Below, piece by piece: positions 21,051-35,126 of a stretch of DNA of 64,000 bases (its first letter is position 1; every line of letters begins with the position of its first letter). The DNA is from Petrolisthes cinctipes (lineage: Eukaryota; Arthropoda; Malacostraca; Decapoda; Porcellanidae), in assembly GCA_033782935.1 (NCBI GenBank), contig JAWQEG010000488.1, positions 1,426,001-1,490,000 of the forward strand, read 5' to 3'. The translations under genes were made by a program, and so were the position numbers. The notes under the pieces are model-generated. The model worked only from the letters and a program-made list of their open reading frames with translations, did no database searches and was not told where the DNA came from.

Positions 21051-23725
21051 TGTACAGGGCTAGAATATTTTCAAAATATAGGCTAAAAACATGCTAAAAA
21101 TCGATCTTTTAGGTGCCAAAAAGTCGATATCTCAAATTCAGTCCCAAAACACCCGAAAATTCGATATTTTGGGGTCCCAGAAGCGATGTGTACATGCCTA
21201 CTCCGTGTTAGAGTATTTTCAAAATACATGCTCAAAACATACTGAAAATCGATCTTTTAGGTGCACAAAAGTCGATATGTGTATGCATCTTCAGTACCCG
21301 TTTATATCTCAAATTCAGGCTCAAAACACCCGAAAATTCAATATTTTGGGGTCCCAGAAGCAATCTGTACTTGCCTACTCAGTGTTAGAGTATTTTCAAA
21401 ATACAGGCCCAAAACATGCTGAAAATCGATATTTTAGATGCCCAAAGTCAATATGTGCATGTATCTTCTGTACCCGTTTATATCTCAAATTCAGGCTCAA
21501 AACACCCGAAAATTCAATATTTTGGGGTCCCAGAAGCAATCTGTACATGCCTACACAGTGCTAGAATATTTTCAAAATATAGGCTAAAAACATGCTAAAA
21601 ATCGACATTTTAGGTGCCAAAAAATCGATATCTCAAATTCAGTCCAAAACACCCGAAAATTCGATATTTAGAGGTCCCAGAAGGTATCTGTACATGCCTA
21701 CTCCGTGATAGAGTATTTTCAAAATACATGCTCAAAACATACTGAAAATCGATCTTTTAGGTGCACAAAAGTCGATATGTGCATGCATCTTCAGTACCCG
21801 TTTATATCTCAAATTCAGGCTCAAAACACCCGAAAATTCAATATTTTGGGGTCCCAGAAGCAATCTGTACATGCCTACTCAGTGTTAGAGTATTTTCAAA
21901 ATACAGGCCCAAAACATGCTGAAAATCGATATATTAGATGCCCAAAGTCAATATGTGCATGTATCTTCTGTACCCGTTTATATCTCAAATTCAGGCTCAA
22001 AACACCCGAAAATTCAATATTTTGGGGTCCCAGAAGCAATCTGTACATGCCTACACAGTGCTAGAATATTTTCAAAATATAGGCTAAAAACATGCTAAAT
22101 ATCGACATTTTAGGTGCCAAAAAATCGATATCTCAAATTCAGTCCCAAAACACCCGAAAATTCGATATTTAGAGGTCCCAGAAGGTATCTGTACATGCCT
22201 ACTCCGTGTTAGAGTATTTTCAAAATACAGGCCAAAAACATACTGAAAATCGATCTTTTAGGTGCCCAAAAGTCGATATGTGCATGCATCTTCTGTACCC
22301 GTTTATATCTCAAATTCTGGCCCTAAACACCCGAAAATTCGATATATTGGGGTCCCAGAAGCGATCTGTACATGCCTACTCCGTGTTTGAGTATTTTCAA
22401 ATTTCAGGCCCAAAACATGCTGAAAATCGATATTTTTGGTGCCCAAAGTCAATATGTGCATGTATCTTCTGTACCCGTTTATATCTCAAATTCAGGCTCA
22501 AAACACCCGAAAATTCAATATTTTGGGGTCCCAGAAGCAATCTGTACATGCCTACCCAGTGCTAGAATATTTTCAAAATATAGGCTAAAAACATGCTAAA
22601 AATCGATCTTTTAGGTGCCAAAAAGTCGATATCTCAAATTCAGTCCCAAAACACCCGAAAATTCGATATGTAGGGGTCCCAGAAGCGATCTGTACATGCC
22701 TACTCCGTGTTAGAGTATTTTCAAAATACATGCTCAAAACATACTGAAAATCGATCTTTTAGGTGCACAAAAGTCGATATGTGCATGCATCTTCAGTACC
22801 CGTTTATATCTCAAATTCAGACTCAAAACACCCGAAAATTCAATATTTTGGGGTCCCAGAAGCAATCTGTACAGGGCTAGAATATTTTCAAAATATAGGC
22901 TAAAAACATGCTAAAAATCGATCTTTTAGGTGCCAAAAAGTCGATATCTCAAATTCAGTCCCAAAACACCCGAAAATTCGATATTTTGGGGTCCCAGAAG
23001 CGATGTGTACATGCCTACTCCGTGTTAGAGTATTTTCAAAATACATGCTCAAAACATACTGAAAATCGATCTTTTAGGTGCACAAAAGTCGATATGTGTA
23101 TGCATCTTCAGTACCCGTTTATATCTCAAATTCAGGCTCAAAACACCCGAAAATTCAATATTTTGGGGTCCCAGAAGCAATCTGTACTTGCCTACTCAGT
23201 GTTAGAGTATTTTCAAAATACAGGCCCAAAACATGCTGAAAATCGATATTTTAGATGCCCAAAGTCAATATGTGCATGTATCTTCTGTACCCGTTTATAT
23301 CTCAAATTCAGGCTCAAAACACCCGAAAATTCAATATTTTGGGGTCCCAGAAGCAATCTGTACATGCCTACACAGTGCTAGAATATTTTCAAAATATAGG
23401 CTAAAAACATGCTAAAAATCGACATTTTAGGTGCCAAAAAATCGATATCTCAAATTCAGTCCAAAACACCCGAAAATTCGATATTTAGAGGTCCCAGAAG
23501 GTATCTGTACATGCCTACTCCGTGATAGAGTATTTTCAAAATACATGCTCAAAACATACTGAAAATCGATCTTTTAGGTGCACAAAAGTCGATATGTGCA
23601 TGCATCTTCAGTACCCGTTTATATCTCAAATTCAGGCTCAAAACACCCGAAAATTCAATATTTTGGGGTCCCAGAAGCAATCTGTACATGCCTACTCAGT
23701 GTTAGAGTATTTTCAAAATACAGGC
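19972..23725 (+). repeat. 1817-bp tandem duplication, about two copies
   Basis: Anchors repeat 1817 bp apart: D monomers with 'cgatatattag' at 20099 and 21916, 'gatatgtagggg' near 20850 and 22667, 'ctgtacagggctag' at 21050 and 22867, 'gcgatgtgtac' near 21184 and 23001, 'ctgtacttgcc' near 21365 and 23182. The length equals 1002 + 501 plus a 314-bp dimer made of the 138-bp M5 allele and an M6. It overlaps the second copy of the 1326-bp duplication, so it arose after it. Confidence 0.85.
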
Positions 23726-26228
23726 CAAAAACATGCTGAAAATCGATATTTTAGATGCCCAAAGTCAATATGTGCATGTATCTTCTGTACCCGTTTATAT
23801 CTCAAATTCAGGCTCAAAACACCCGAAAATTCAATATTTTGGGGTCCCAGAAGCAATCTGTACATGCCTACACAGTGCTAGAATATTTTCAAAATATAGG
23901 CTAAAAACATGCTAAAAATCGACATTTTAGGTGTCAAAAAATCGATATCTCAAATTCAGTCCCAAAACACCCGAAAATTCGATATTTAGAGGTCCCAGAA
24001 GGTATCTGTACATGCCTACTCCATGTTAGAGTATTTTCAAAATACAGGCCAAAAACATACTGAAAATCGATCTTTTTGGTGCCCAAAAGTCGATATGTGC
24101 ATGCATCTTCTGTACCCGTTTATATCTCAAATTCTGGCCCTAAACACCCGAAAATTCGATATTTTGGGGTCCCAGAAGCGATCTGTACATGCCTACTCCG
24201 TGTTAGAGTATTTTCAAAATTCAGGCCCAAAACATGCTGAAAATCGATATTTTTGGTGCCCAAAGTCAATATGTGCATGTATCTTCTGTACCCGTTTATA
24301 TCTCAAATTCAGGCTCAAAACACCCGAAAATTCAATATTTTGGGGTCCCAGAAACAATCTGTACATGCCTACACAGTGCTAGAATATTTTCAAAATATAA
24401 GCTAAAAACATGCTAAAAATCGATCTTTTAGGTGCCAAAAAGTCGATATCTCAAATTCAGTCCCAAAACACCCGAAAATTCGATATTTTGGGGTCCCAGA
24501 AGCAATCTGTACATGCCTACTCAGTGTTAGAGTATTTTCAAAATACAGGCCCAAAACATGCTGAAAATCGATATTTTAGATGCCCAAAGTCAATATGTGC
24601 ATGTATCTTCTGTACCCGTTTATATCTCAAATTCAGGCTCAAAACATCCGAAAATTCAATATTTTGGGGTCCCAGAAGCAATCTGTACATTAGTACTCAG
24701 TGATAGAATATTTTCAAAATATAGGCTAAAAACATGCTAAAAATCGATCTTTTAGGTGCCAAAAAGTCGATATCTCAAATTCAGTCCCAAAACACCCGAA
24801 AATTCGATATTTAGGGGTCCCAGAAGCGATCTGTACATGCCTACTCCGTGTTAGAGTATTTTCAAAATACATGCTCAAAACATACTGAAAATCGATCTTT
24901 TAGGTGCACAAAAGTCGATATGTGCATGCATCTTCAGTACCCGTTTATATCTCAAATTCAGACTCAAAACACCCGAAAATTCAATATTTTGGGGTCCCAG
25001 AAGCAATCTGTACATGCCTACTCAGTGTTAGAGTATTTTCAAAATACAGGCCAAAAACATGCTGAAAATCGATATTTTAGATGCCCAAAGTCAATATGTG
25101 CATGTATCTTCTGTACCCGTTTATATCTCAAATTCAGGCTCAAAACACCCGAAAATTCAATATTTTGGGGTCCCAGAAGCAATCTGTACATGCCTACACA
25201 GTGCTAGAATATTTTCAAAATATAGGCTAAAAACATGCTAAAAATCGACATTTTAGGTGTCAAAAAATCGATATCTCAAATTCAGTCCCAAAACACCCGA
25301 AAATTCGATATTTAGAGGTCCCAGAAGGTATCTGTACATGCCTACTCCATGTTAGAGTATTTTCAAAATACAGGCCAAAAACATACTGAAAATCGATCTT
25401 TTTGGTGCCCAAAAGTCGATATGTGCATGCATCTTCTGTACCCGTTTATATCTCAAATTCTGGCCCTAAACACCCGAAAATTCGATATTTTGGGGTCCCA
25501 GAAGCGATCTGTACATGCCTACTCCGTGTTAGAGTATTTTCAAAATTCAGGCCCAAAACATGCTGAAAATCGATATTTTTGGTGCCCAAAGTCAATATGT
25601 GCATGTATCTTCTGTACCCGTTTATATCTCAAATTCAGGCTCAAAACACCCGAAAATTCAATATTTTGGGGTCCCAGAAACAATCTGTACATGCCTACAC
25701 AGTGCTAGAATATTTTCAAAATATAAGCTAAAAACATGCTAAAAATCGATCTTTTAGGTGCCAAAAAGTCGATATCTCAAATTCAGTCCCAAAACACCCG
25801 AAAATTCGATATTTTGGGGTCCCAGAAGCAATCTGTACATGCCTACTCAGTGTTAGAGTATTTTCAAAATACAGGCCCAAAACATGCTGAAAATCGATAT
25901 TTTAGATGCCCAAAGTCAATATGTGCATGTATCTTCTGTACCCGTTTATATCTCAAATTCAGGCTCAAAACATCCGAAAATTCAATATTTTGGGGTCCCA
26001 GAAGCAATCTGTACATTAGTACTCAGTGATAGAATATTTTCAAAATATAGGCTAAAAACATGCTAAAAATCGATCTTTTAGGTGCCAAAAAGTCGATATC
26101 TCAAATTCAGTCCCAAAACACCCGAAAATTCGATATTTAGGGGTCCCAGAAGCGATCTGTACATGCCTACTCCGTGTTAGAGTATTTTCAAAATACATGC
26201 TCAAAACATACTGAAAATCGATCTTTTA
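23640..26228 (+). repeat. Second 1326-bp HOR pair, of different composition
   Basis: Anchors 1326 bp apart include 'cagaaacaatctg' (about 24350 and 25676), 'atataagctaaaaac' (about 24397 and 25723) and 'cattagtactcagtgatag' (about 24688 and 26014). The barcode is D-F-D with spacings 501, 324, 501. The length matches the 18.5-21 kb duplication but the structure differs: here M6 and M1 are fused, whereas there an extra M5-M6 dimer is present. Confidence 0.85.
24446..24621 (+). repeat. M6/M1 fusion monomer (type 1)
   Basis: M5 is followed by one 176-bp monomer with an M6-type head ('ttcagtcccaaaac') that becomes M1 by 'ttttggggtcccagaagcaa', removing one monomer. The same join recurs at 25772-25947, 34098-34273 and 58468-58643. 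A second type, switching later (it retains 'gatatttaggggtccc'), lies at 33273-33448, 60620-60795, 62271-62446 and 63096-63271. All eight give a spacing of 324 bp between barcodes. Confidence 0.83.
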
Positions 26229-28120
26229 GGTGAATAAAAGTCGATATGTGCATGCATCTTCAGTACCCGTTTATATCTCAAATTCAGGCTCAAAACACCC
26301 GAAAATTCAATATTTTGGGGTCCCAGAAGCAATCTGTACATGCCTACTCAGTGTTAGAGTATTTTCAAAATACAGGCCAAAAACATGCTAAAAATCGATA
26401 TTTTAGCTGCGCAAAGTCAATATGTGCATGTATCTTCTGTACCCGTTTATATCTCAAATTCAGGCTCAAAACACCCGAAAATTCAATATTTTGGGGTCCC
26501 AGAAGCAATCTGTACATGCCTACACAGTGCTAGAATATTTTCAAAATATAGGCTAAAAACATGCTAAAAATCGACATTTTAGGTGTCAAAAAATCGATAT
26601 CTCAAATTCAGTCACAAAACACCCAAAAATTCGATATTTAGAGGTCCCAGAAGGTATCTGTACATGCCTACTCCGTGTTAGAGTATTTTCAAAATACAGG
26701 CCAAAAACATACTGAAAATCGATCTTTTTGGTGCCCAAAAGTCGATATGTGCATGCATCTTCTGTACCCGTTTATATCTCAAATTCTGGCCCTAAACACC
26801 CGAAAATTCGATATTTTGGGGTCCCAGAAGCGATCTGTACATGCCTACTCCGTGTTAGAGTATTTTCAAAATTCAGGCCCAAAACATGCTGAAAATCGAT
26901 ATTTTTGGTGCCCAAAGTCAATATGTGCATGTATCTTCTGTACCCGTTTATATCTCAAATCCAGGCTCAAAACACCCGAAAATTCAATATTTTGGGGTCC
27001 CAGAAGCAATCTGTACATGCCTACTCAGTGCTAGAATATTTTCAAAATATAGGCTAAAAACATGCTAAAAATCGATCTTTTAGGTGCCAAAAAGTCGATA
27101 TCTCAAATTCAGTCCCAAAACACCCGAAAATTCGATATTTAGGGGTCCCAGAAGCGATCTGTACATGCCTACTCCGTGTTAGAGTATTTTCAAAATACAT
27201 GCTCAAAACATACTGAAAATCGATCTTTTAGGTGAATAAAAGTCGATATGTGCATGCATCTTCAGTACCCTTTTATATCTCAAATTCAGGCTCAAAACAC
27301 CCGAAAATTCAATATTTTGGGGTCCCAGAAGCAATCTGTACATGCCTACTCAGTGTTAGAGTATTTTCAAAATACAGGACAAAAACATGCTAAAAATCGA
27401 TATTTTAGCTGCCCAAAGTCAATATGTGCATGTATCTTCTGTACCCGTTTATATCTCAAATTCAGGCTCAAAACACCCGAAAATTCAATATTTTGGGGTC
27501 CCAGAAGCAATCTGTACATGCCTACACAGTGCTAGAATATTTTCAAAATATAGGCTAAAAACATGCTAAAAATCGACATTTTAGGTGTCAAAAAATCGAT
27601 ATCTCAAATTCAGTCCCAAAACACCCAAAAATTCGATATTTAGAGGTCCCAGAAGGTATCTGTACATTCCTACTCCGTGTTAGAGTATTTTCAAAATACA
27701 GGCCAAAAACATACTGAAAATCGATCTTTTTGGTGCCCAAAAGTCGATATGTGCATGCATCTTCTGTACCCGTTTATATCTCAAATTCTGGCCCTAAACA
27801 CCCGAAAATTCGATATTTTGGGGTCCCAGAAGCGATCTGTACATGCCTACTCCGTGTTAGAGTATTTTCAAAATTCAGGCCCAAAACATGCTGAAAATCG
27901 ATATTTTTGGTGCCCAAAGTCAATATGTGCATGTATCTTCTGTACCCGTTTATATCTCAAATCCAGGCTCAAAACACCCGAAAATTCAATATTTTGGGGT
28001 CCCAGAAGCAATCTGTACATGCCTACTCAGTGCTAGAATATTTTCAAAATATAGGCTAAAAACATGCTAAAAATCGATCTTTTAGGTGCCAAAAAGTCGA
28101 TATCTCAAATTCAGTCCCAA
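26229..28120 (+). repeat. Near-identical pair of 1002-bp HORs
   Basis: 'ggtgaataaaagtcg' at 26229 and 27231, 'ttttagctgc' near 26402 and 27404, and 'caaatccaggctc' near 26957 and 27959 mark two copies exactly 1002 bp apart. These variants occur nowhere else that I saw, so the duplication is probably recent. Confidence 0.85.
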
Positions 28121-28177
28121 AACACCAGAAAATTCGATATTTAGGGGCCCTAGAAGCGATTTGTACATGCCTACTCC

Positions 28178-30070
28178 GTGTTAGAGTATTTTCAAAATAC
28201 ATGCTCAAAACATACTGAAAATCGATCTTTTAGGTGCACAAAATTCGATATGTGCATGCATCTTCAGTACCCGTTTATATCTCAAATTCAGGCTCAAAAC
28301 ACCCGAAAATTCAATATTTTGGGGTCCCAGAAGCAATCTGTACATGCCTACTCAGTGTTAGAGTATTTTCAAAATACAGGCCCAAAACATGCTGAAAATC
28401 GATATTTTAGATGCCCAAAGTCAATATGTGCATGTATCTTCTGTACCCGTTTATATATCAAATTCTGGCTCAAAACACCCGAAAATTCAATATTTTGGGG
28501 TCCCAGAAGCAATATGTACATGCCTACACAGTGCTAGAATGTTTTCAAAATATAGGCTAAAAACATACTAAAAATCGACATTTTAGGTGCCAAAAAATCG
28601 ATATCTCAAATTCAGTCCCAAAACACCCGAAAATTCGATATTTAGAGGTCCCAGAAGGTATCTGTACATGCCTACTCCGTGTTAGAGTATTTTCAAAATA
28701 CAGGCCAAATACATACTGAAAATCGATCTTTTAGGTGCCCAAAAGTCGATATGTGCATGCATCTTCTGTACCCGTTTATATCTCAAATTCTGGCCCAAAA
28801 CACCCGAAAATTCGATATTTTGGTGTCCCATAAGCGATCTGTACATGCCTACTCCGTGTTAGAGCATTTTCAAAATTCAGGCCCAAAACATGCTGAAAAT
28901 CGATAATTTTGGTGCCCAAAGTCAATATGTGCATGTATCTTCTGTACCCGTTTATATCTCAAATTCAGGCTCAAAACACCCTAAAATTAAATATTTTGGG
29001 GTCCCAGAAGCAATCTGTACATGCCTACACAGTGCTAGAATATTTTCAAAATATAGGCTAAAAACATGCTAAAAATCGATCTTTTAGGTGCCAAAAAGTC
29101 GATATCTCAAATTCAGTCCTAAAACACCCGAAAATTCGATATTTAGGGGTCCCAGAAGCGATGTGTACATGCCTACTCCGTGTTAGAGTATTTTCTAAAT
29201 ACATGCTCAAAACATACTGAAAATCGATCTTTTAGGTGCACAAAAGTCGATATGTGCATGCATCTTCAGTACCCGTTTATATCTCAAATTCAGGCTCAAA
29301 ACACCCGAAAATTCAATATTTTGGGGTCCCAGAAGCAATCTGTACATGCCTACTCAGTGTTAGAGTATTTTCAAAATACAGGCCCAAAACATGCTGAAAA
29401 TCGATATTTTAGATGCCCAAAGTCAATATGTGCATGTATCTTCTGTACCCGTTTATATATCAAATTCTGGCTCAAAACACCCGAAAATTCAATATTTTGG
29501 GGTCCCAGAAGCAATCTGTACATGCCTACACAGTGCTAGAATATTTTCAAAATATAGGCTAAAAACATGCTAAAAATCGACATTTTAGGTGCCAAAAAAT
29601 CGATATCTCAAATTCAGTCCCAAAACACCCGAAAATTCGATATTTAGAGGTCCCTAAAGGTATCTGTACATGCCTACTCCGTGTTAGAGTATTTTCAAAA
29701 TACAGGCCAAATACATACTGAAAATCGATCTTTTAGGTGCCCAAAAGTCGATATTTGCATGCATCTTCTGTACCCGTTTATATCTCAAATTCTGGCCCAA
29801 AACACCCGAAAATTCGATTATTTGGGGTCCCATAAGCGATCTGTACATGCCTACTCCGTGTTAGAGCATTTTCAAAATTCAGGCCCAAAACATGCTGAAA
29901 ATCGATAATTTTGGTGCCCAAAGTCAATATGTGCATGTATCTTCTGTACCCGTTTATATCTCAAATTTAGGCTCAAAACACCCTAAAATTAAATGTTTTG
30001 GGGTCCCAGAAGCAATCTGTACATGCCTACACAGTGCTAGAATATTTTCAAAATATAGGCTAAAAACATG
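28178..30070 (+). repeat. Second near-identical pair of 1002-bp HORs
   Basis: Shared private variants at 1002-bp spacing: 'ggccaaatacatactg' (about 28703, 29705), 'cgataattttggtg' (28901, 29903), 'ccctaaaattaaat' (about 28979, 29981), 'gagcattttc' and 'tatatatcaaattctgg'. Individual differences, such as 'gatatgtgcatg' against 'gatatttgcatg', are few. Confidence 0.83.
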
Positions 30071-30280
30071 CTAAAAATCGACATTTTAGGTGTCAACAAA
30101 TCGATATCTCAAATTCAGTCCCAAAACACCCGAAAATTCGATATTTAGAGGTCCCATAAGGTATCTGTACATGCCTACTCCGTGTTAGAGTATTTTCAAA
30201 ATACAGGCCAAAAACATACTGAAAATCGATCTTTTTGGTGCCCAAAAGTCGATATGTGCATGCATCTTCTGTACCCGTTT

Positions 30281-30632
30281 ATATCTCAAATTCTGGCCCT
30301 AAACACCCGAAAATTCGATATTTTGGGGTCCCAGAAGCGATCTGTACATGCCTACTCCGTGTTAGAGTATTTTCAAAATACAGGCCCAAAACATGCTGAA
30401 AATCGATATTTTAGATGCCCAAAGTCAATATGTGCATGTATCTTCTGTACCCGTTTATATCTCAAATTCAGGCTCAAAACACCCGAAAATTCAATATTTT
30501 GGGGTCCCAGAAGCAATCTGTACATGCCTACTCAGTGCTAGAATATTTTCAAAATATAGGCCCAAAACATGCTGAAAATCGATATTTTAGATGCCCAAAG
30601 TCAATATGTGCATGTATCTTCTGTACCCGTTT
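30281..30632 (+). repeat. Extra 176-bp monomer made of two hybrids
   Basis: 30281-30456 has an M4 head and M1 tail; 30457-30632 starts as M5-like ('ctactcagtgctagaat', 'aaaatataggc') and ends as M1 ('cccaaaacatgctg', 'ttttagatgcc'). D barcodes at 30393 and 30569 are 176 bp apart. The second monomer restores a full 3' end on an M5 body. Confidence 0.82.
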
Positions 30633-31278
30633 ATATCTCAAATTCAGGCTCAAAACACCCGAAAATTCAATATTTTGGGGTCCCAGAAGCAATCTGTACA
30701 TGCCTACACAGTGCTAGAATATTTTCAAAATATAGGCTAAAAACATGCTAAAAATCGACATTTTAGGTGCCAAAAAGTCGATATCTCAAATTCAGTCCCA
30801 AAACACCCGAAAATTCGATATTTAGGGGTCCCAGAAGCGATCTGTACATGCCTACTCCGTGTTAGAGTATTTTCAAAATACATGCTCAAAACATACTGAA
30901 AATCGATCTTTTAGGTGCACAAAAGTCGATATGTGTATGCATCTTCAGTACCCGTTTATATCTCAAATTCAGGCTCAAAACACCCGAAAATTCAATATTT
31001 TGGGGTCCCAGAAGCAATCTGTACATGCGTACTCAGTGTTAGAGTATTTTCAAAATACAGGCCCAAAACATGCTGAAAATCGATATATTAGATGCCCAAA
31101 GTCAATATGTGCATGTATCTTCTGTACCCGTTTATATCTCAAATTCAGGCTCAAAACACCCGAAAATTCAATATTTTGGGGTCCCAGAAGCAATCTGTAC
31201 ATTACACAGTGCTAGAATATTTTCAAAATATAGGCTAAAAACATGCTAAAAATCGACATTTTAGGTGCCAAAAAATCG

Positions 31279-33272
31279 ATATCTCAAATTCAGTCCCAAA
31301 ACACCCGAAAATTCGATATTTAGAGGTCCCAGAAGGTATCTGTACATGCCTACTCCATGATAGAGTATTTTCAAAATACAGGCCAAAAACATACTGAAAA
31401 TCGATCTTTTAGGTGCCCAAAAGTCGATATGTGCATGCATCTTCTGTACCCGTTTATATCTCAAATTCTGGCCCTAAACACCCGAAAATTCGATATTTTG
31501 GGGTCCCAGAAGCGATCTGTACATGCCTACTCCGTGTTAGAGTATTTTCAAAATTCAGGCCCAAAACATGCTGAAAATCGATATTTTTGGTGCCCAAAGT
31601 CAATATGTGCATGTATCTTCTGTACCCGTTTATATCTCAAATTCAGGCTCAAAACACCCGAAAATTCAATATTTTGGGGTCCCAGAAGCAATCTGTACAG
31701 GGCTAGAATATTTTCAAAATATAGGCTAAAAACATGCTAAAAATCGATCTTTTAGGTGCCAAAAAGTCGATATCTCAAATTCAGTCCCAAAACACCCGAA
31801 AATTCGATATTTAGAGGTCCCAGAAGGTATCTGTACATGCCTACTCCGTGGTAGAGTATTTTCAAAATACAGGCCAAAAACATACTGAAAATCGATCTTT
31901 TAGGTGCCCAAAAGTCGATATGTGCATGCATCTTCTGTACCCGTTTATATCTCAAATTCTGGCCCTAAACACCCGAAAATTCGATATTTTGGGGTCCCAG
32001 AAGCGATCTGTACATGCCTACTCCTTGTTAGAGCATTTTCAAAATTCAGGCCCAAAACATGATGAAAATCGATATTTTTGGTGCCCAAAGTCAATATGTG
32101 CATGTATCTTCTGTACCCGTTTATATCTCAAATTCAGGATCAAAACACCCGAAAATTCAATATTTTGGGGTCCCAGAAGCAATCTGTACATGCCTACTCA
32201 GTGCTAGAATATTTTCAAAATATAGGCTAAAAACATGCTAAAAATCGATCTTTTAGGTGCCAAAAAGTCAATATCTCAAATTCAGTCCCAAAACACCCGA
32301 AAATTCGATATTTAGAGGTCCCAGAAGGTATCTGTACATGCCTACTCCGTGATAGAGTATTTTCAAAATACAGGCCAAAAACATACTGAAAATCGATCTT
32401 TTAGGTGCCCAAAAGTCGATATGTGCATGCATCTTCTGTACCCGTTTATATCTCAAATTCTGGCCCTAAACACCCGAAAATTCGATATTTTGGGGTCCCA
32501 GAAGCAATCTGTACATGCCTACTCCGTGTTAGAGCATTTTCAAAATTCAGGCCCAAAACATGCTGAAAATCGATATTTTTGGTGCCCAAAGTCAATATGT
32601 GCAAGTATCTTCTGTACCCGTTTATATCTCAAATTAAGGCTCAAAATACCCGAAAATTCAATATTTTGGGGTCCCAGAAGCAATCTGTACATGCCTACAC
32701 AGTGCTAGAATATTTTCAAAATATAGGCTAAAAACATGCAAAAAATCGACATTTTAGGTGCCAAAAAATCGATATCTCAAATTCAGTCCAAAACACCCGA
32801 AAATTCGATATTTAGAGGTCCCAGAAGGTATCTGTACATGCCTACTCCGTGATAGAGTATTTTCAAAATACAGGCCAAAAACATACTGAAAATCGATCTT
32901 TTAAGTGCCCAAAAGTCGATATGTGCATGCATCTTCTGTACCCGTTTATATCTCAAATTCTGGCCCTAAACACCCTAAAATTCGATATTTTGAGGGTCCC
33001 AGAAGCGATCTGTACATGCCTACTCCGTGTTAGAGTATTTTCAAAATTCAGGCCCAAAACATGCTGAAAATCGATATTTTTGGTGCCCAAAGTCAATATG
33101 TGCATGTATCTTCTGTACCCGTTTATATCTCAAATTCAGGCTCAAAACACCCGAAAATTCAATATTTTGGGGTCCCAGAAACAATCTGTACATGCCTACA
33201 CAGTGCTAGAATATTTTCAAAATATAGGTTAAAAAAATGCTAAAAATCGATGTTTTAGGTGCCAAAAAGTCG
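31279..33272 (+). repeat. Four M3-M4-M5 trimers in a row
   Basis: M3 begins at 31279, 31770, 32271 and 32772, and each is followed by M4 and M5; M6, M1 and M2 are absent. F barcodes lie at 31568, 32059, 32560 and 33061. The first trimer is 491 bp because its M5 is the 10-bp-deleted 'cagggctag' form. All four M3 copies carry derived middle words ('gtgatag', 'gtggtag'). This local 501-bp array departs from the hexamer pattern. Confidence 0.85.
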
Positions 33273-34598
33273 ATATCTCAAATTCAGTCCCAAAACACCC
33301 GAAAATTCGATATTTAGGGGTCCCAGAAGCAATCTGTACATGCCTACTCAGTGTTAGAGTATTTTCAAAATACAGGCCCAAAACATGCTGAAAATCGATA
33401 TTTTAGATGCCCAAAGTCAATATGTGCATGTATCTTCTGTACCCGTTTATATCTCAAATTCAGGCTCAAAACATCCGAAAATTCAATATTTTGGGGTCCC
33501 AGAAGCAATCTGTACATGCCTAAACAGTGCTAGAATATTTTCAAAATATAGGCTAAAAACATGCTAAAAATCGACATTTTAGGCGTCAAAAAATCGATAT
33601 CTCAAATTCAGTCCCAAAACTCCCGAAAATTCGATATTTAGAGGTCCCAGAAGGTATCTGTACATGCCTACTCCGTGTTAGAGTATTTTCAAAATACAGG
33701 CCAAAAACATACTGAAAATCGATCTTTTTGGTGCCCAAAAGTCGATATGTGCATGCATCTTCTGTACCCGTTTATATCTCAAATTCTGGCCCTAAACACC
33801 CGAAAATTCGATATTTTGGGGTCCCAGAAGCGATCTGTACATGCCTACTCCGTGTTAGAGTATTTTCAAAATTCAGGCCCAAAACATGCTGAAAATCGAT
33901 ATTTTTGGTGCCCAAAGTCAATATGTGCATGTATCTTCTGTACCCGTTTATATCTCAAATTCAGGCTCAAAACACCCGAAAATTCAATATTTTGGGGTCC
34001 CAGAAACAATCTGTACATGCCTACACAGTGCTAGAATATTTTCAAAATATAGGCTAAAAACATGCTAAAAACCGATCTTTTAGGTGCCAAAAAGTCGATA
34101 TCTCAAATTCAGTCCCAAAACACCCGAAAATTCGATATTTTGGGGTCCCAGAAGCAATCTGTACATGCCTACTCAGTGTTAGAGTATTTTCAAAATACAG
34201 GCCCAAAACATTCTGAAAATCGATATTTTAGATGCCCAAAGTCAATATGTGCATGTATCTTCTGTACCCGTTTATATCTCAAATTCAGGCTCAAAACATC
34301 CGAAAATTCAATATTTTGGGGTCCCAGAAGCAATCTGTACATGCCTACTCAGTGATAGAATATTTTCAAAATATAGGCTAAAAACATGCTAAAAATCGAT
34401 CTTTTAGGTGCCAAAAAGTCGATATCTCAAATTCAGTCCCAAAACACCCGAAAATTCGATATTTAGGGGTCCCAGAAGCGATCTGTACATGCCTACTCCG
34501 TGTTAGAGTATTTTCAAAATACATGCTCAAAACATACTGAAAATCGATCTTTTAGGTGCACAAAAGTCGATATGTGCATGCATCTTCAGTACCCGTTT

Positions 34599-35126
34599 AT
34601 ATCTCAAATTCAGGCTCAAAACACCCGAAAATTCAATATTTTGGGGTCCCAGAAGCAATCTGTACATGCCTACTCAGTGTTAGAGTATTTTCAAAATACA
34701 GGCCAAAAACATGCTGAAAATCGATATTTTAGATGCCCAAAGTCAATATGTGCATGTATCTTCTGTACCCGTTTATATCTCAAATTCAGGCTCAAAACAC
34801 CCGAAAATTCAATATTTTGGGGTCCCAGAAGCAATCTGTACATGCCTACTCAGTGTTAGAGTATTTTCAAGATACAGGCCCAAAACATGCTGAAAATCGA
34901 TATTTTGGATGCCCAAAGTCAATATGTGCATGTATCTTCTGTACCCGTTTATATCTCAAATTCAGGCTCAAAACACCCGAAAATTCAATATTTTGGGGTC
35001 CCAGAAGCAATCTGTACATGCCTACTCAGTGTTAGAGTATTTTCAAGATACAGGCCCAAAACATGCTGAAAATCGATATTTTGGATGCCCAAAGTCAATA
35101 TGTGCATGTATCTTCTGTACCCGTTT
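34599..35126 (+). repeat. Triplicated M1 (three tandem 176-bp copies)
   Basis: M1 occurs at 34599-34774, 34775-34950 and 34951-35126, then M2 starts at 35127. The second and third copies share 'ttcaagatacaggccc' and 'ttttggatgcc', seen nowhere else, and look identical. The third therefore arose by copying the second, a very recent step. Confidence 0.9.
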
